Shown piece by piece: positions 1 through 7,323 of a stretch of DNA of 35,935 nt (position 1 is its first letter; every line of letters starts with the position of its first letter). A model generated the notes under the pieces. The model saw nothing but the letters and a program-made list of their open reading frames with translations, was not told where the DNA came from and ran no database searches. Origin of the DNA: Planctomycetota bacterium (GTDB lineage Bacteria; Planctomycetota; Planctomycetia; Planctomycetales; Planctomycetaceae); the NCBI GenBank assembly GCA_003696385.1, contig RFHO01000043.1, positions 1-35,935 on the forward strand, written 5' to 3'. The translations under genes were made by a program, and so were the position numbers.

Positions 1-248
1 GTTTTGCGGGTTGCGCGGGCGGATGGAGGTCGGCCGGCGGCCGGTCCGCTTCGGGGCCGTCTTGTCGGCCGTCGCCTGGCGAGGCGACTCGCGGGCCGTG
101 GCGCGCGGACTTCGTTCGATGCGATCGACGGCGTGGAACGTACCGGCGCGGCGGGCTGCGGCCGTACCGCGTGGAGGGGCATCGATGGCGTCGGCCGGTT
201 GTCGACCGCGGTCGCCGTGAACGGACGAAATGACAGGAGCGGACGGGG
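1..248. other. Region upstream of pyrB, no recognisable gene
   Basis: Open frames run through this stretch, but their translations are rich in Arg, Ser and Trp, as expected for non-coding frames of GC-rich DNA, and none resembles a known protein. It may be the leader and promoter region of pyrB or the end of an unseen upstream gene. The only clear signal is the pyrB ribosome binding site, AGGAG at 235-239. Confidence 0.4.
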
Positions 249-1211
249 ATGGCGGAAACGGAGCGGCTGCAGACTCTGGCGGAGAGGTGGACGCGCCGGC
301 ACATTCTGGGATTGGAGGAGCTGTCCGCCGACGAGATCACGACCGTTCTGGATACCGCCGCTCATTTCAAGGAACTGGCCGCAAAGGGGCACGCCAAACA
401 CCGGACTCTGGCGGGCACCGTGGTCGCCAACCTGTTTTTCGAACCCTCGACGCGGACGCGGACGAGTTTCTCACTGGCTGCCAAGCGGTTGAGCGCCGAC
501 ACGGTGGACTTTTCGGCTTCCGGAAGCAGCCTTTCCAAGGGCGAGACGTTCCTCGACACGGCGCGCAACATCGAGGCGCTCGGAGTCACGCTGATGGTCG
601 TCCGGCATCGCTCGCCGGGTGCCCCGCATTTGCTGGCCCGGCGATTACGGGTGGGCGTGCTGAACGCGGGTGACGGCACACACGAACATCCAACCCAGGC
701 ACTGCTGGACATTTTCACCATCCGCGAGCATTGCGGGCGGATCGAGGGGCTGACGGTCGCATTGGTCGGCGACATCCTGCACAGCCGTGTGGCGCGATCG
801 AACATCTGGGGGCTGAAAAAGCTGGGAGCCCGCGTGATCGTCTGTGGGCCGTCCACGCTGATTCCCCCGCAGATCGAACGACTCGGTGTAGAGGTCTCGT
901 ATTCCCTGGACGACATTCTGCCGGAGGTCGACTGCATCAATCTGCTGCGGATCCAGTTCGAACGGCAACGCAGTCATTTCTTTCCGTCCATTCGCGAGTA
1001 CGCACACCTGTTCGGCATGAATCGGGAACGTATCCGTCGAGCGCGCCGGAACGTGCTGGTGCTGGCTCCCGGACCGATCAACCGGGGCGTCGAGCTGACT
1101 CCGGAGGTGGCCGATGGTCCGCACTCGGTGATTCTCAACCAGGTCACCAACGGGCTGATGGTGCGGATGGCGTGTCTGGAATTGCTGCACCGAGCCGCGA
1201 CAAGAGGCTGA
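249..1211 (+). CDS. pyrB: Aspartate carbamoyltransferase catalytic subunit (PyrB)
   Basis: This enzyme joins carbamoyl phosphate and aspartate to give N-carbamoyl-aspartate, the committed step of pyrimidine synthesis in the cytoplasm. The 320-residue length is normal for the family. Visible signatures are the carbamoyl-phosphate loop [10 protein letters not shown] near residue 60, the [14 protein letters not shown] segment in the middle, LLRIQFERQ, and the aspartate-binding [12 protein letters not shown] near the C-terminus. The ATG at 249 has AGGAG nine bases upstream, which fixes the start. The dihydroorotase-like gene follows 134 bases later on the same strand. No pyrI regulatory subunit is visible. 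Because the neighbour has lost its catalytic residues, PyrB probably works in a PyrB/pseudo-dihydroorotase complex; that is inferred from better-studied bacteria such as Pseudomonas. Confidence 0.96.
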   Translation: MAETERLQTLAERWTRRHILGLEELSADEITTVLDTAAHFKELAAKGHAKHRTLAGTVVANLFFEPSTRTRTSFSLAAKRLSADTVDFSASGSSLSKGETFLDTARNIEALGVTLMVVRHRSPGAPHLLARRLRVGVLNAGDGTHEHPTQALLDIFTIREHCGRIEGLTVALVGDILHSRVARSNIWGLKKLGARVIVCGPSTLIPPQIERLGVEVSYSLDDILPEVDCINLLRIQFERQRSHFFPSIREYAHLFGMNRERIRRARRNVLVLAPGPINRGVELTPEVADGPHSVILNQVTNGLMVRMACLELLHRAATRG

Positions 1212-1345
1212 AGCACTGGAACCGGCGGGGCCGACACTCGTGTCTGCGCGGTGCGGGAAAGCCGCGGTGGCGTGCGCTTCGAAACAGCGCGACGGACGCG
1301 GGCGCGGGCGGAACCGTTGATGCGGATGAACCGGAGGACCACGTT

Positions 1346-2638
1346 GTGCAGAACATCGCCATTCGGGGTGGACGCATCGTCGATCCCCTTGCCGGACGGG
1401 ATGCGGTCGGCGATCTGTACGTCGTCGACGGACGCATCGTCGCGCGGCCGATGGAGCCGTGGGACGTGGAAATCGACGCAACCGGTTGCCTGGTCTGTCC
1501 GGGGTTCATCGATCTGCACGTGTCGTTCCGGGAACCGGGCGACGAAAAGGACGAGACGATCACCAGCGGCACGGCGGCGGCGCTGGCGGGTGGCTTCACG
1601 GCGGTGGGATGCTTTCCGGATTCGGTGCCGGCGGTCGACAACCGTGCGGCGGTGGAATTCATTCAGCTTCAGACGGACCGCGCTGCCCACTGCCGTGTTC
1701 TTCCTCTGGGGGCCGTGACCAAGAACCGCGCCGGTGCGGAGCTCGCGGAAATCGGTCAGCTCGTCGAAGGAGGCGCGGTGGCATTCAGCGATGGCAAACA
1801 GCCGATCGCGAATGCGGAAATCATGCGGCGGGCGCTGGAATACGTACGGATGTTCGACCGGCCCATTTTCGATCTCCCGCTGGTACCGGAACTGGCCGGG
1901 AACGGGGTCATGCACGAAGGGTTTCATTCGACGCTGCTCGGACTGCCCGGCATTCCCGCTGCTGCGGAGGAGATCATGGTGGCCCGGGACATCGCGTTGG
2001 CGGAACTGACCGGTGCTCACGTGCATTTGATGTGCCTGAGTACCGCGGGCAGCGTGGAACTGGTGCGTCGCGCCAAGCGGCGTGGATTGGCCGTCACGGC
2101 GGATGTTGCCGTCCACAATCTGGTCCTGGACGATTCGGCCGTGAAGTCGTTCGACTCGAATGTGAAAGTCCTGCCGCCGCTGCGTACTGCAGAGGACCAG
2201 GCGGCATTGATCGAAGGACTGCGTGACGGGACGATCAATGCGATCTCGGCCGACCACCAGCCGTTCGCCGAGGAAAAGAAAGAGGTCGAATTCGACCAGG
2301 CCCCATTCGGAGCCATCGGCCTGGAAACACTGCTCCCAGTGTGCGTGACGGAATTGATCGCGACCGGACGGTTGAGCTGGTCGGACCTCGTCCGTTGCCT
2401 GGCCGTCCGACCGGCGGAGATTCTGCGATTGCCGGCGGCAACCCTGGAGCCGGGATCGCCGGCTGCCGTCACGGTGGTCGATCCGTCGGCGGAGTGGACG
2501 GTCGACCCGGATCGGTTCTTTTCCCGCAGCCGCAATACGCCGTTTGCCGGGCGCCGGGTCAAGGGGCGGGTGGTCGCCGTCGTCGTCGACGGTGTCCTTC
2601 GCTTCGCACCGGAATACGACGTCGTTCCAGCGCTTTGA
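1346..2638 (+). CDS. pyrC: Dihydroorotase-like protein, probably inactive (pseudo-DHO, PyrC')
   Basis: The 430-residue protein has the fold and many landmarks of type I dihydroorotase: GFIDLHV near residue 54, REPGDEKDET, GGFTAV, AVTKNRAG near 123, and a C-terminal APFGAIGLETLLPV. The metal site is largely gone. The usual HxH is H58-V-S60; the segment that normally carries the third-ligand His and a Glu reads FDLPLVPEL (about 175-183); and the HxxH of the strand near 227 reads HLMC, with Cys at 230. The late Asp-His (D303, H304) remains but the following APH is QPF. Such proteins are known to scaffold aspartate carbamoyltransferase without catalysis, and the gene directly follows pyrB. The GTG start at 1346 is chosen because GGAGG lies at 1333-1337; the open frame extends further upstream only by overlapping pyrB. 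A true dihydroorotase would have to be encoded elsewhere. Confidence 0.9.
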   Translation: MQNIAIRGGRIVDPLAGRDAVGDLYVVDGRIVARPMEPWDVEIDATGCLVCPGFIDLHVSFREPGDEKDETITSGTAAALAGGFTAVGCFPDSVPAVDNRAAVEFIQLQTDRAAHCRVLPLGAVTKNRAGAELAEIGQLVEGGAVAFSDGKQPIANAEIMRRALEYVRMFDRPIFDLPLVPELAGNGVMHEGFHSTLLGLPGIPAAAEEIMVARDIALAELTGAHVHLMCLSTAGSVELVRRAKRRGLAVTADVAVHNLVLDDSAVKSFDSNVKVLPPLRTAEDQAALIEGLRDGTINAISADHQPFAEEKKEVEFDQAPFGAIGLETLLPVCVTELIATGRLSWSDLVRCLAVRPAEILRLPAATLEPGSPAAVTVVDPSAEWTVDPDRFFSRSRNTPFAGRRVKGRVVAVVVDGVLRFAPEYDVVPAL

Positions 2639-2690
2639 GGCCCGTCGACGGCCCGATCGTTGAAACGGCGCGGTGCCATCGGGCTGTGCG

Positions 2691-2708
2691 GCCCGAGCGC
2701 CCTCGGGC
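2691..2708. terminator. GC-rich hairpin between convergent genes
   Basis: GCCCGAG (2691-2697) and CTCGGGC (2702-2708) form a perfect seven-pair stem with the loop CGCC. It lies in the 136-base gap between the ends of the dihydroorotase-like gene (+) and the oxidoreductase gene (-). A weaker seven-pair stem, GCCCGAT at 2651-2657 with ATCGGGC at 2678-2684, precedes it. There is no T tract, so a role as a two-way terminator is an inference from position. Confidence 0.35.
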
Positions 2709-2774
2709 ACGTCGCGGCCGGCAAGCCCGGCGGCGCAGACCGCGGGGACGCGCGAACGGATCGCGTTCCCGGGT

Positions 2775-3884
2775 TCATGCCGGGGAGGCGGCGAACGGCA
2801 GGAGTTTTCCCTCACGGGCCGAGCGGTCCAGCAGTTCACACACCGCCTGGACCTGCAACGACCACTGCGGCCACCGCGGTTCCAGACGGCCGCTCTGCAC
2901 CAGGCGGACGAAGTCCTCCACCATGCACACTTCCTGTCGGGGGCCTGTGACGACGCGTTCTTCCGACCGGCCGTCGCTGTCGTGCAGCCAGAAGCGAGGC
3001 CGTTGGTCGTCCCACGGTCGCGTGTAGTCGTCGCACACCAGGGACAACTGCGTGCCGGCCACTTCGATCCAGCGACGGCGGACACGGTCGAATGCCGACT
3101 CGATCGCCGCAGTGCGATGGTCGCCGAAATCGAGCCAGCCCGAGAATGACAGATCCACGTCCCCGTACCAATCCGCGGCACCGAATACCCGCTCGGGCAA
3201 CGCTTCGAAGGCCCAGATCGCGGCACCGACGCAGTACCAACCCAGATCGAGCAGCGATCCCCCTCCCATTGCCCGCTGGAGCCGGAATTCGTTTTCGGGG
3301 ATCCGTGGCCAGCAGAACGAAAACGCGCTGGTGACGCGCCGCAACGGCCCGAAGTCGCCATTCAACAGACACTGCTTCATCGCCGCCGTGCGCGGATGAT
3401 GGATCCACATCACGCCGTCCATCAACTGCACACCCTGTCCGCGACACGCGGCAACCATGCTGCGGGCATCGGCCAAAGTCGCTGCCAGGGGTTTCTCGCA
3501 CAACACGTGCTTGCCCGCCTCTGCGGCGCGAATCGTCCATTCCGGATGCAATGCCGGCGGCAGGGGAATGTAGACCACGTCGATCGTCTCGTCCTGCAAC
3601 AGCTGCCGGTAATCGCCGTATGCCACGGCGCAGCCGTGTTCTTCGGCCCAACGCCGCGCTCGCTCGGCATCGCGGCTGGCGACCGCGCGCAGTTCTGCTC
3701 CCCGGGCACCGCGAATTGCCGCCGCCACCTGAACGGCGATTCGAGCCGTGCCGAGGATGCCGAACCGTACCGGTCGATCGGGTGCGATCGGCCCATCGCT
3801 CGATGGCATCGGAGGAACGAATGGCGGCGCCGTTGGCGAATTGCGGCCAACCGCCTCCTCGGTGGGACGTTCCGCAGCGTGCAC
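2775..3884 (-). CDS. Gfo/Idh/MocA-family NAD(P)-dependent oxidoreductase
   Basis: A 369-residue member of the family that oxidises or reduces sugars, inositols and related compounds. After a proline-rich N-terminal extension of about 38 residues, an N-terminal Rossmann fold begins with RFGILGTARIA (40-50). The family's catalytic-lysine motif is CEKPLA, with the Lys near 131. It is followed by DGVMWIHHPRT and a C-terminal beta-sheet domain ending in a conserved WSLQVQAVCELLDRSARE. The GTG at 3884 is preferred because AAGGAGA lies five bases upstream (3889-3895). An ATG at 3809 would also give a full Rossmann domain but has no clear ribosome site. The gene is divergent from queA with 117 bases between. 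The substrate cannot be told from sequence, and the neighbours give no pathway clue. Confidence 0.9.
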   Translation of the reverse strand: MHAAERPTEEAVGRNSPTAPPFVPPMPSSDGPIAPDRPVRFGILGTARIAVQVAAAIRGARGAELRAVASRDAERARRWAEEHGCAVAYGDYRQLLQDETIDVVYIPLPPALHPEWTIRAAEAGKHVLCEKPLAATLADARSMVAACRGQGVQLMDGVMWIHHPRTAAMKQCLLNGDFGPLRRVTSAFSFCWPRIPENEFRLQRAMGGGSLLDLGWYCVGAAIWAFEALPERVFGAADWYGDVDLSFSGWLDFGDHRTAAIESAFDRVRRRWIEVAGTQLSLVCDDYTRPWDDQRPRFWLHDSDGRSEERVVTGPRQEVCMVEDFVRLVQSGRLEPRWPQWSLQVQAVCELLDRSAREGKLLPFAASPA

Positions 3885-4001
3885 GTCGTCTCCTTTCTGG
3901 ACCACCTTCACCGGTGACATACGATGCACACCGAACCGGAGGCCGCGGGCGGAAGTCTGCGGCCTCAGCCTGTCCGGTGGGCATCCTCTACGAGGATTAT
4001 C
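3885..4001. promoter_or_regulatory. Divergent intergenic region between oxidoreductase gene and queA
   Basis: These 117 bases separate two diverging starts and should hold both promoters. The ribosome sites are visible: AGGAG at 3890-3894 on the minus strand for the oxidoreductase and GAGG at 3992-3995 for queA. I could not pick convincing -35/-10 pairs. Confidence 0.5.
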
Positions 4002-5189
4002 ATGCACCGCCTCGAGGATTTCGACTACGAATTGCCGCAGGAATTGATTGCCGAACGCCCGGCCGAACCACGCGATGCCGCTCGGCTGATGGTCGTGAAC
4101 CGCACAGGTGGGACGATTGCGCATCACCACGTCCGCGACCTGCCGGAACTGCTGGCGCCGAATGACTGCCTGGTCTTGAACGACACGCGGGTCGTGCCCG
4201 CGCGGCTGTTCGGTCGACGGGTCGGCACGGGGGGAAAGTGGGAAGGGCTGTTCCTGCACGAACGCACCGACGGCACTTGGGCGCTGCTTTGCAGGACTCG
4301 CGGGCGATTACGCGCCGGTGAGCGGATCGCCGTCGTGTCGGCACACCGCCCGGCCGTGGAGCGCGACGAGCACGCGTCACTCGGTGCAGCGACCCGCGCC
4401 GGATCCGAGGTCGCCGACGGAACGGCCGCCAATCCGCCGGAACACGCGGACGAACTGCACCTCGAACTGGTCGAGCGGGGCGAAGAAGGCGTTTGGTTCG
4501 CGCGCGTCCTCGAACCGGGCATGACCGCGCCGCCGGATGAGACCGACGGCCGGTTCGACGTCAGTCGAACCACGCAGGAGCTGCTGCAACGGTACGGCAC
4601 GATGCCGTTGCCGCCGTATATCCGCCGTGACGTGGAGCCGTCCGATTGGGAGCGCTATCAGACGACGTACGCCCATCGGGCCGGATCGGTCGCCGCGCCG
4701 ACTGCGGGGTTGCACTTCACGCCGCAGCTGTTCGCACGGCTGGGCAAACGTGGCGTGCAACGCTGCTTCGTCACACTGCACGTCGGCCTCGGCACGTTTC
4801 GCCCGATTGCGACCGAGCAGTTGGATCGGCATCGGATGCATTCGGAGATCTGCGAAGTCACACCACAGACCGTGCGTTGCATCGAAGAGGTTCGACGGCG
4901 CGGGGGCCGCTGCGTCGCCGTGGGAACCACCACCGTGCGAACGCTGGAAACCGCCTCGCGCAGCGGACGGCTGCAACCGTTCCGCGGCAGCACGGACCTT
5001 TTCATCCGGCCGCCGTTCCAATTCCACACCGTCGACGCACTGTTGACCAATTTCCACCTGCCGCGGTCCACGTTGCTGGTTCTGGTCAGTGCGTTCGCCG
5101 GACTGGAGCTGATCCGCCGGGCCTACGAGGTGGCGGTTGAGGAACGATACCGGTTTTACAGCTACGGCGATGCCATGCTCATCCTTTGA
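4002..5189 (+). CDS. queA: S-adenosylmethionine:tRNA ribosyltransferase-isomerase (QueA)
   Basis: QueA transfers and isomerises the ribosyl part of S-adenosylmethionine onto preQ1 at the tRNA wobble position, giving epoxyqueuosine. The protein is 395 residues, longer than the usual roughly 350. The extra length lies in an insertion rich in Ala, Glu and Arg at about residues 110-150, after the CRTRGRLRAGE segment. Family signatures are strong: FDYELPQELIAERPAEPRDAAR at the N-terminus, LNDTRVVPARLFG, HRAGSVAAPTAGLHFT in the middle, HVGLGTFRP, TNFHLPRSTLLVLVSAFAG, and the terminal YGDAMLI. The ATG at 4002 matches the family N-terminus and has GAGG six bases upstream. The stop lies two bases from the end of the convergent lipoprotein gene. 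No other queuosine gene is in the window. Confidence 0.96.
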   Translation: MHRLEDFDYELPQELIAERPAEPRDAARLMVVNRTGGTIAHHHVRDLPELLAPNDCLVLNDTRVVPARLFGRRVGTGGKWEGLFLHERTDGTWALLCRTRGRLRAGERIAVVSAHRPAVERDEHASLGAATRAGSEVADGTAANPPEHADELHLELVERGEEGVWFARVLEPGMTAPPDETDGRFDVSRTTQELLQRYGTMPLPPYIRRDVEPSDWERYQTTYAHRAGSVAAPTAGLHFTPQLFARLGKRGVQRCFVTLHVGLGTFRPIATEQLDRHRMHSEICEVTPQTVRCIEEVRRRGGRCVAVGTTTVRTLETASRSGRLQPFRGSTDLFIRPPFQFHTVDALLTNFHLPRSTLLVLVSAFAGLELIRRAYEVAVEERYRFYSYGDAMLIL

Positions 5190-5191
5190 AC

Positions 5192-7063
5192 TCACCGGTC
5201 GCCATTCGCCCGTTCCGCGCCCGTCGCAGCATGCGTCTGTGCCGTGTTCCCGATCGCGGGGGCTGAATGGGGCTCCACGAGCGTGACGATACGATCGGCG
5301 GCGATATCCGTCAGTTGCGATCGACTGCCGGTCGGCCAGCGCACGTCCAGTTCTCGGACCCGCGTGGCCGAACCCAGTCCGAAGTGCAGCCGCGGGTCGC
5401 TCGTCGATGCATAGCTGCTTCCGCCCTTCAACTGCCGGCGGACGGTTTTGCGGCCGCCGTCCCCATCCGGGTCGTCCAGCGTCAGCGAAACGAGCGCCCC
5501 GACGGGAAGCCGAGGGCCGTTGCGACCGATCAGGCGGATCCGCAGCCAGTGTCCGTGCGGCCGCGTCCGATTCGCCAGAACGGCTGCGGGTTCGTTCGTA
5601 TGGCTGACGCACAGATCGATGTCGCCGTCGCCGTCCAGATCGGCGATGGCACAACCGCGCCCCATGTGCGGTGACGCCATGTAGTGTCCGGCCTGCGGGG
5701 CGACATTCACGTACCGCCGTCCGCGAACGTTCTGAAACAGCAATGGGCGCTGCAGAACCGGCGCGTTGGTCGGATATCGGATCACGTGCCCGTTGCTGAC
5801 GAACACATCCTCGTCGCCGTCGCCGTCCGCGTCGAAGAACGCCGTTCCCCAACCCACGTACAGCCCGCCGACCGCCGTCAGGCCGACCGACCGGCTGACG
5901 TGCTGAAAAAAGCAGCGTCCTTCGTTGCGATACAATGCGATGCTTTCCCGCTCGAAATTCGCCACCCACAGGTCCGGCAGACCGTCCAGATTGTAGTCGC
6001 CCAGGTCCACGCCCATGCTGCCGTCGGCCGTGCCCATGTCGTTGAGACTGGTGCCGCTGAGCAGCGACACGTCTTCGAACGCCCGCCCTTCCCGGTTGCG
6101 ATAAAGGAAGTTTGGAACCGTGTCGTTCGCCACGTAGACATCCAGCCACCCGTCCAAATCGAGGTCGGCCACCAGGACTCCCAGTCCCTTCCCGTCGTTC
6201 CTCAGCCCCCATCGGTCAGAGGCGTCCACGAACGTCCCGTCACCGCGATTGAGGTACAACACGTCCGGTAACGGTTCGAATTGCCGGGGAGAACAGACTT
6301 CCCGTTTTTTCGCTTCGCCGGGCGCCGGACAGAATGGATCATTCTCGTTCGACCAGTTGACGTAGTGCGCCACATACAGATCCAGATTGCCGTCCCGGTC
6401 GAAGTCTCCCCACCCGGCGCTGCTGCTCCACAGCCGGTCGGCCAGTCCCGATGGTTCCGCCACTTCCAGAAACGTCCCGTCGCCGGCGTTGCGAAACAAT
6501 TGCAGTCCTCCGTAACCGGTGACCAGGACATCGGGGAAACCGTCGTTGTCATAGTCGGCGACCGCGGCTCCGTGGGAGTAGTACCGCGAGGTGGCCGCAC
6601 GGCAGACACGTGATACGTCGTCGAACCGCCCGTCCGGTCGCTGGCGAAAGATGCCCGAAGACAGCCCCACGGGCCGTCCGTCGTCGTCATAGCGCCCACC
6701 GCCCGGAAAGAACAGATCGATCCGCCCATCACCGTCCATGTCGAAGGTCGCCACGCCGCCGCCCAGTGATTCGAGGATCGCAAAGCGGCCGGCCTCTTCG
6801 CCGTTGCGATACACGAACCGTACGCCCACACGTTCACTGATGTCCTCGAACGCCAGCGGCGTTTCTCCCTCTGTTTCCGATGACGGCGCCGCGGCGTCGG
6901 CCGGTCCGGTTGCGGTCGCGGCCTCCGAAGTGCTTCCTGTGTCGACCGCAGTCGAATCACCACGACACCCGGCCAGCAGTAACGCCACGCCCGCAACAGC
7001 GAACGCGGCGAGCCATCGACGTCGGCCCGCATCGCGACATGTCGACGTTCGCTGCCGGACCAC
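5192..7063 (-). CDS. FG-GAP (VCBS) repeat lipoprotein with C-terminal ASPIC/UnbV domain
   Basis: About 623 residues if started at the GTG at 7063, which gives a basic n-region, a hydrophobic stretch and the lipobox LLAGC with Cys 33, so the protein should be exported and lipid-anchored. An in-frame ATG at 7192 would leave an implausibly long leader, but neither start has a good ribosome site. The body has at least seven FG-GAP-type calcium loops of the form DxDxDGxxD, for example DMDGDGRIDLFF, DYDNDGFPDVLV, DFDRDGNLDLYV, DLDLDGWLDVYV, DYNLDGLPDLWV, DADGDGDEDVFV and DLDGDGDIDLCV, as in a beta-propeller. The last 110 residues match the ASPIC/UnbV domain (GHWLRIRLIG, GSSYASTSDPRLHFGLG, VRWPTGSRS). 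Proteins of this type are common in Planctomycetes. Their function is unknown; adhesion or carbohydrate binding is often suggested. The hybrid kinase gene lies upstream on the same strand. Confidence 0.85.
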   Translation of the reverse strand: MVRQRTSTCRDAGRRRWLAAFAVAGVALLLAGCRGDSTAVDTGSTSEAATATGPADAAAPSSETEGETPLAFEDISERVGVRFVYRNGEEAGRFAILESLGGGVATFDMDGDGRIDLFFPGGGRYDDDGRPVGLSSGIFRQRPDGRFDDVSRVCRAATSRYYSHGAAVADYDNDGFPDVLVTGYGGLQLFRNAGDGTFLEVAEPSGLADRLWSSSAGWGDFDRDGNLDLYVAHYVNWSNENDPFCPAPGEAKKREVCSPRQFEPLPDVLYLNRGDGTFVDASDRWGLRNDGKGLGVLVADLDLDGWLDVYVANDTVPNFLYRNREGRAFEDVSLLSGTSLNDMGTADGSMGVDLGDYNLDGLPDLWVANFERESIALYRNEGRCFFQHVSRSVGLTAVGGLYVGWGTAFFDADGDGDEDVFVSNGHVIRYPTNAPVLQRPLLFQNVRGRRYVNVAPQAGHYMASPHMGRGCAIADLDGDGDIDLCVSHTNEPAAVLANRTRPHGHWLRIRLIGRNGPRLPVGALVSLTLDDPDGDGGRKTVRRQLKGGSSYASTSDPRLHFGLGSATRVRELDVRWPTGSRSQLTDIAADRIVTLVEPHSAPAIGNTAQTHAATGAERANGDR

Positions 7064-7323
7064 TTTCAGCGGCGCAGACCCGGTTCCACATGCCCTGCCG
7101 GGGCGTCCGAACGGCGCACCCGAATCAGCGTACACCTGGTCCTCCACGGCAGGCCTTGCGGACATCATCACAGTTCGGCGTTGTGGAGTCATTGCGATGC
7201 ACAGGTCCGTTCGCGGAAACCCAGGTTGCATGCCCGAACACCGGCGGGCCGAGCGCCGGCCTCGGCCGTCAATTCGTTCGCTGCCCGATGCCGCTTCGGG
7301 CACCTTCGCCGGACGACGCCCCG

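Noticed and set aside
1371-1443. GGACGCATCGTCG repeated 60 bases apart
   Set aside because: Both copies lie inside the dihydroorotase-like gene and encode similar GRIV peptides, so a coding coincidence is enough.
974-3361. 795-codon minus-strand open frame across pyrB, the dihydroorotase-like gene and the oxidoreductase
   Set aside because: It crosses three recognised genes in the wrong frame; only chance lack of stops in GC-rich DNA keeps it open.
4377-6212. 611-codon minus-strand open frame over queA and the lipoprotein gene
   Set aside because: Its two parts are shadow frames of two clear genes, and no domain is recognisable.
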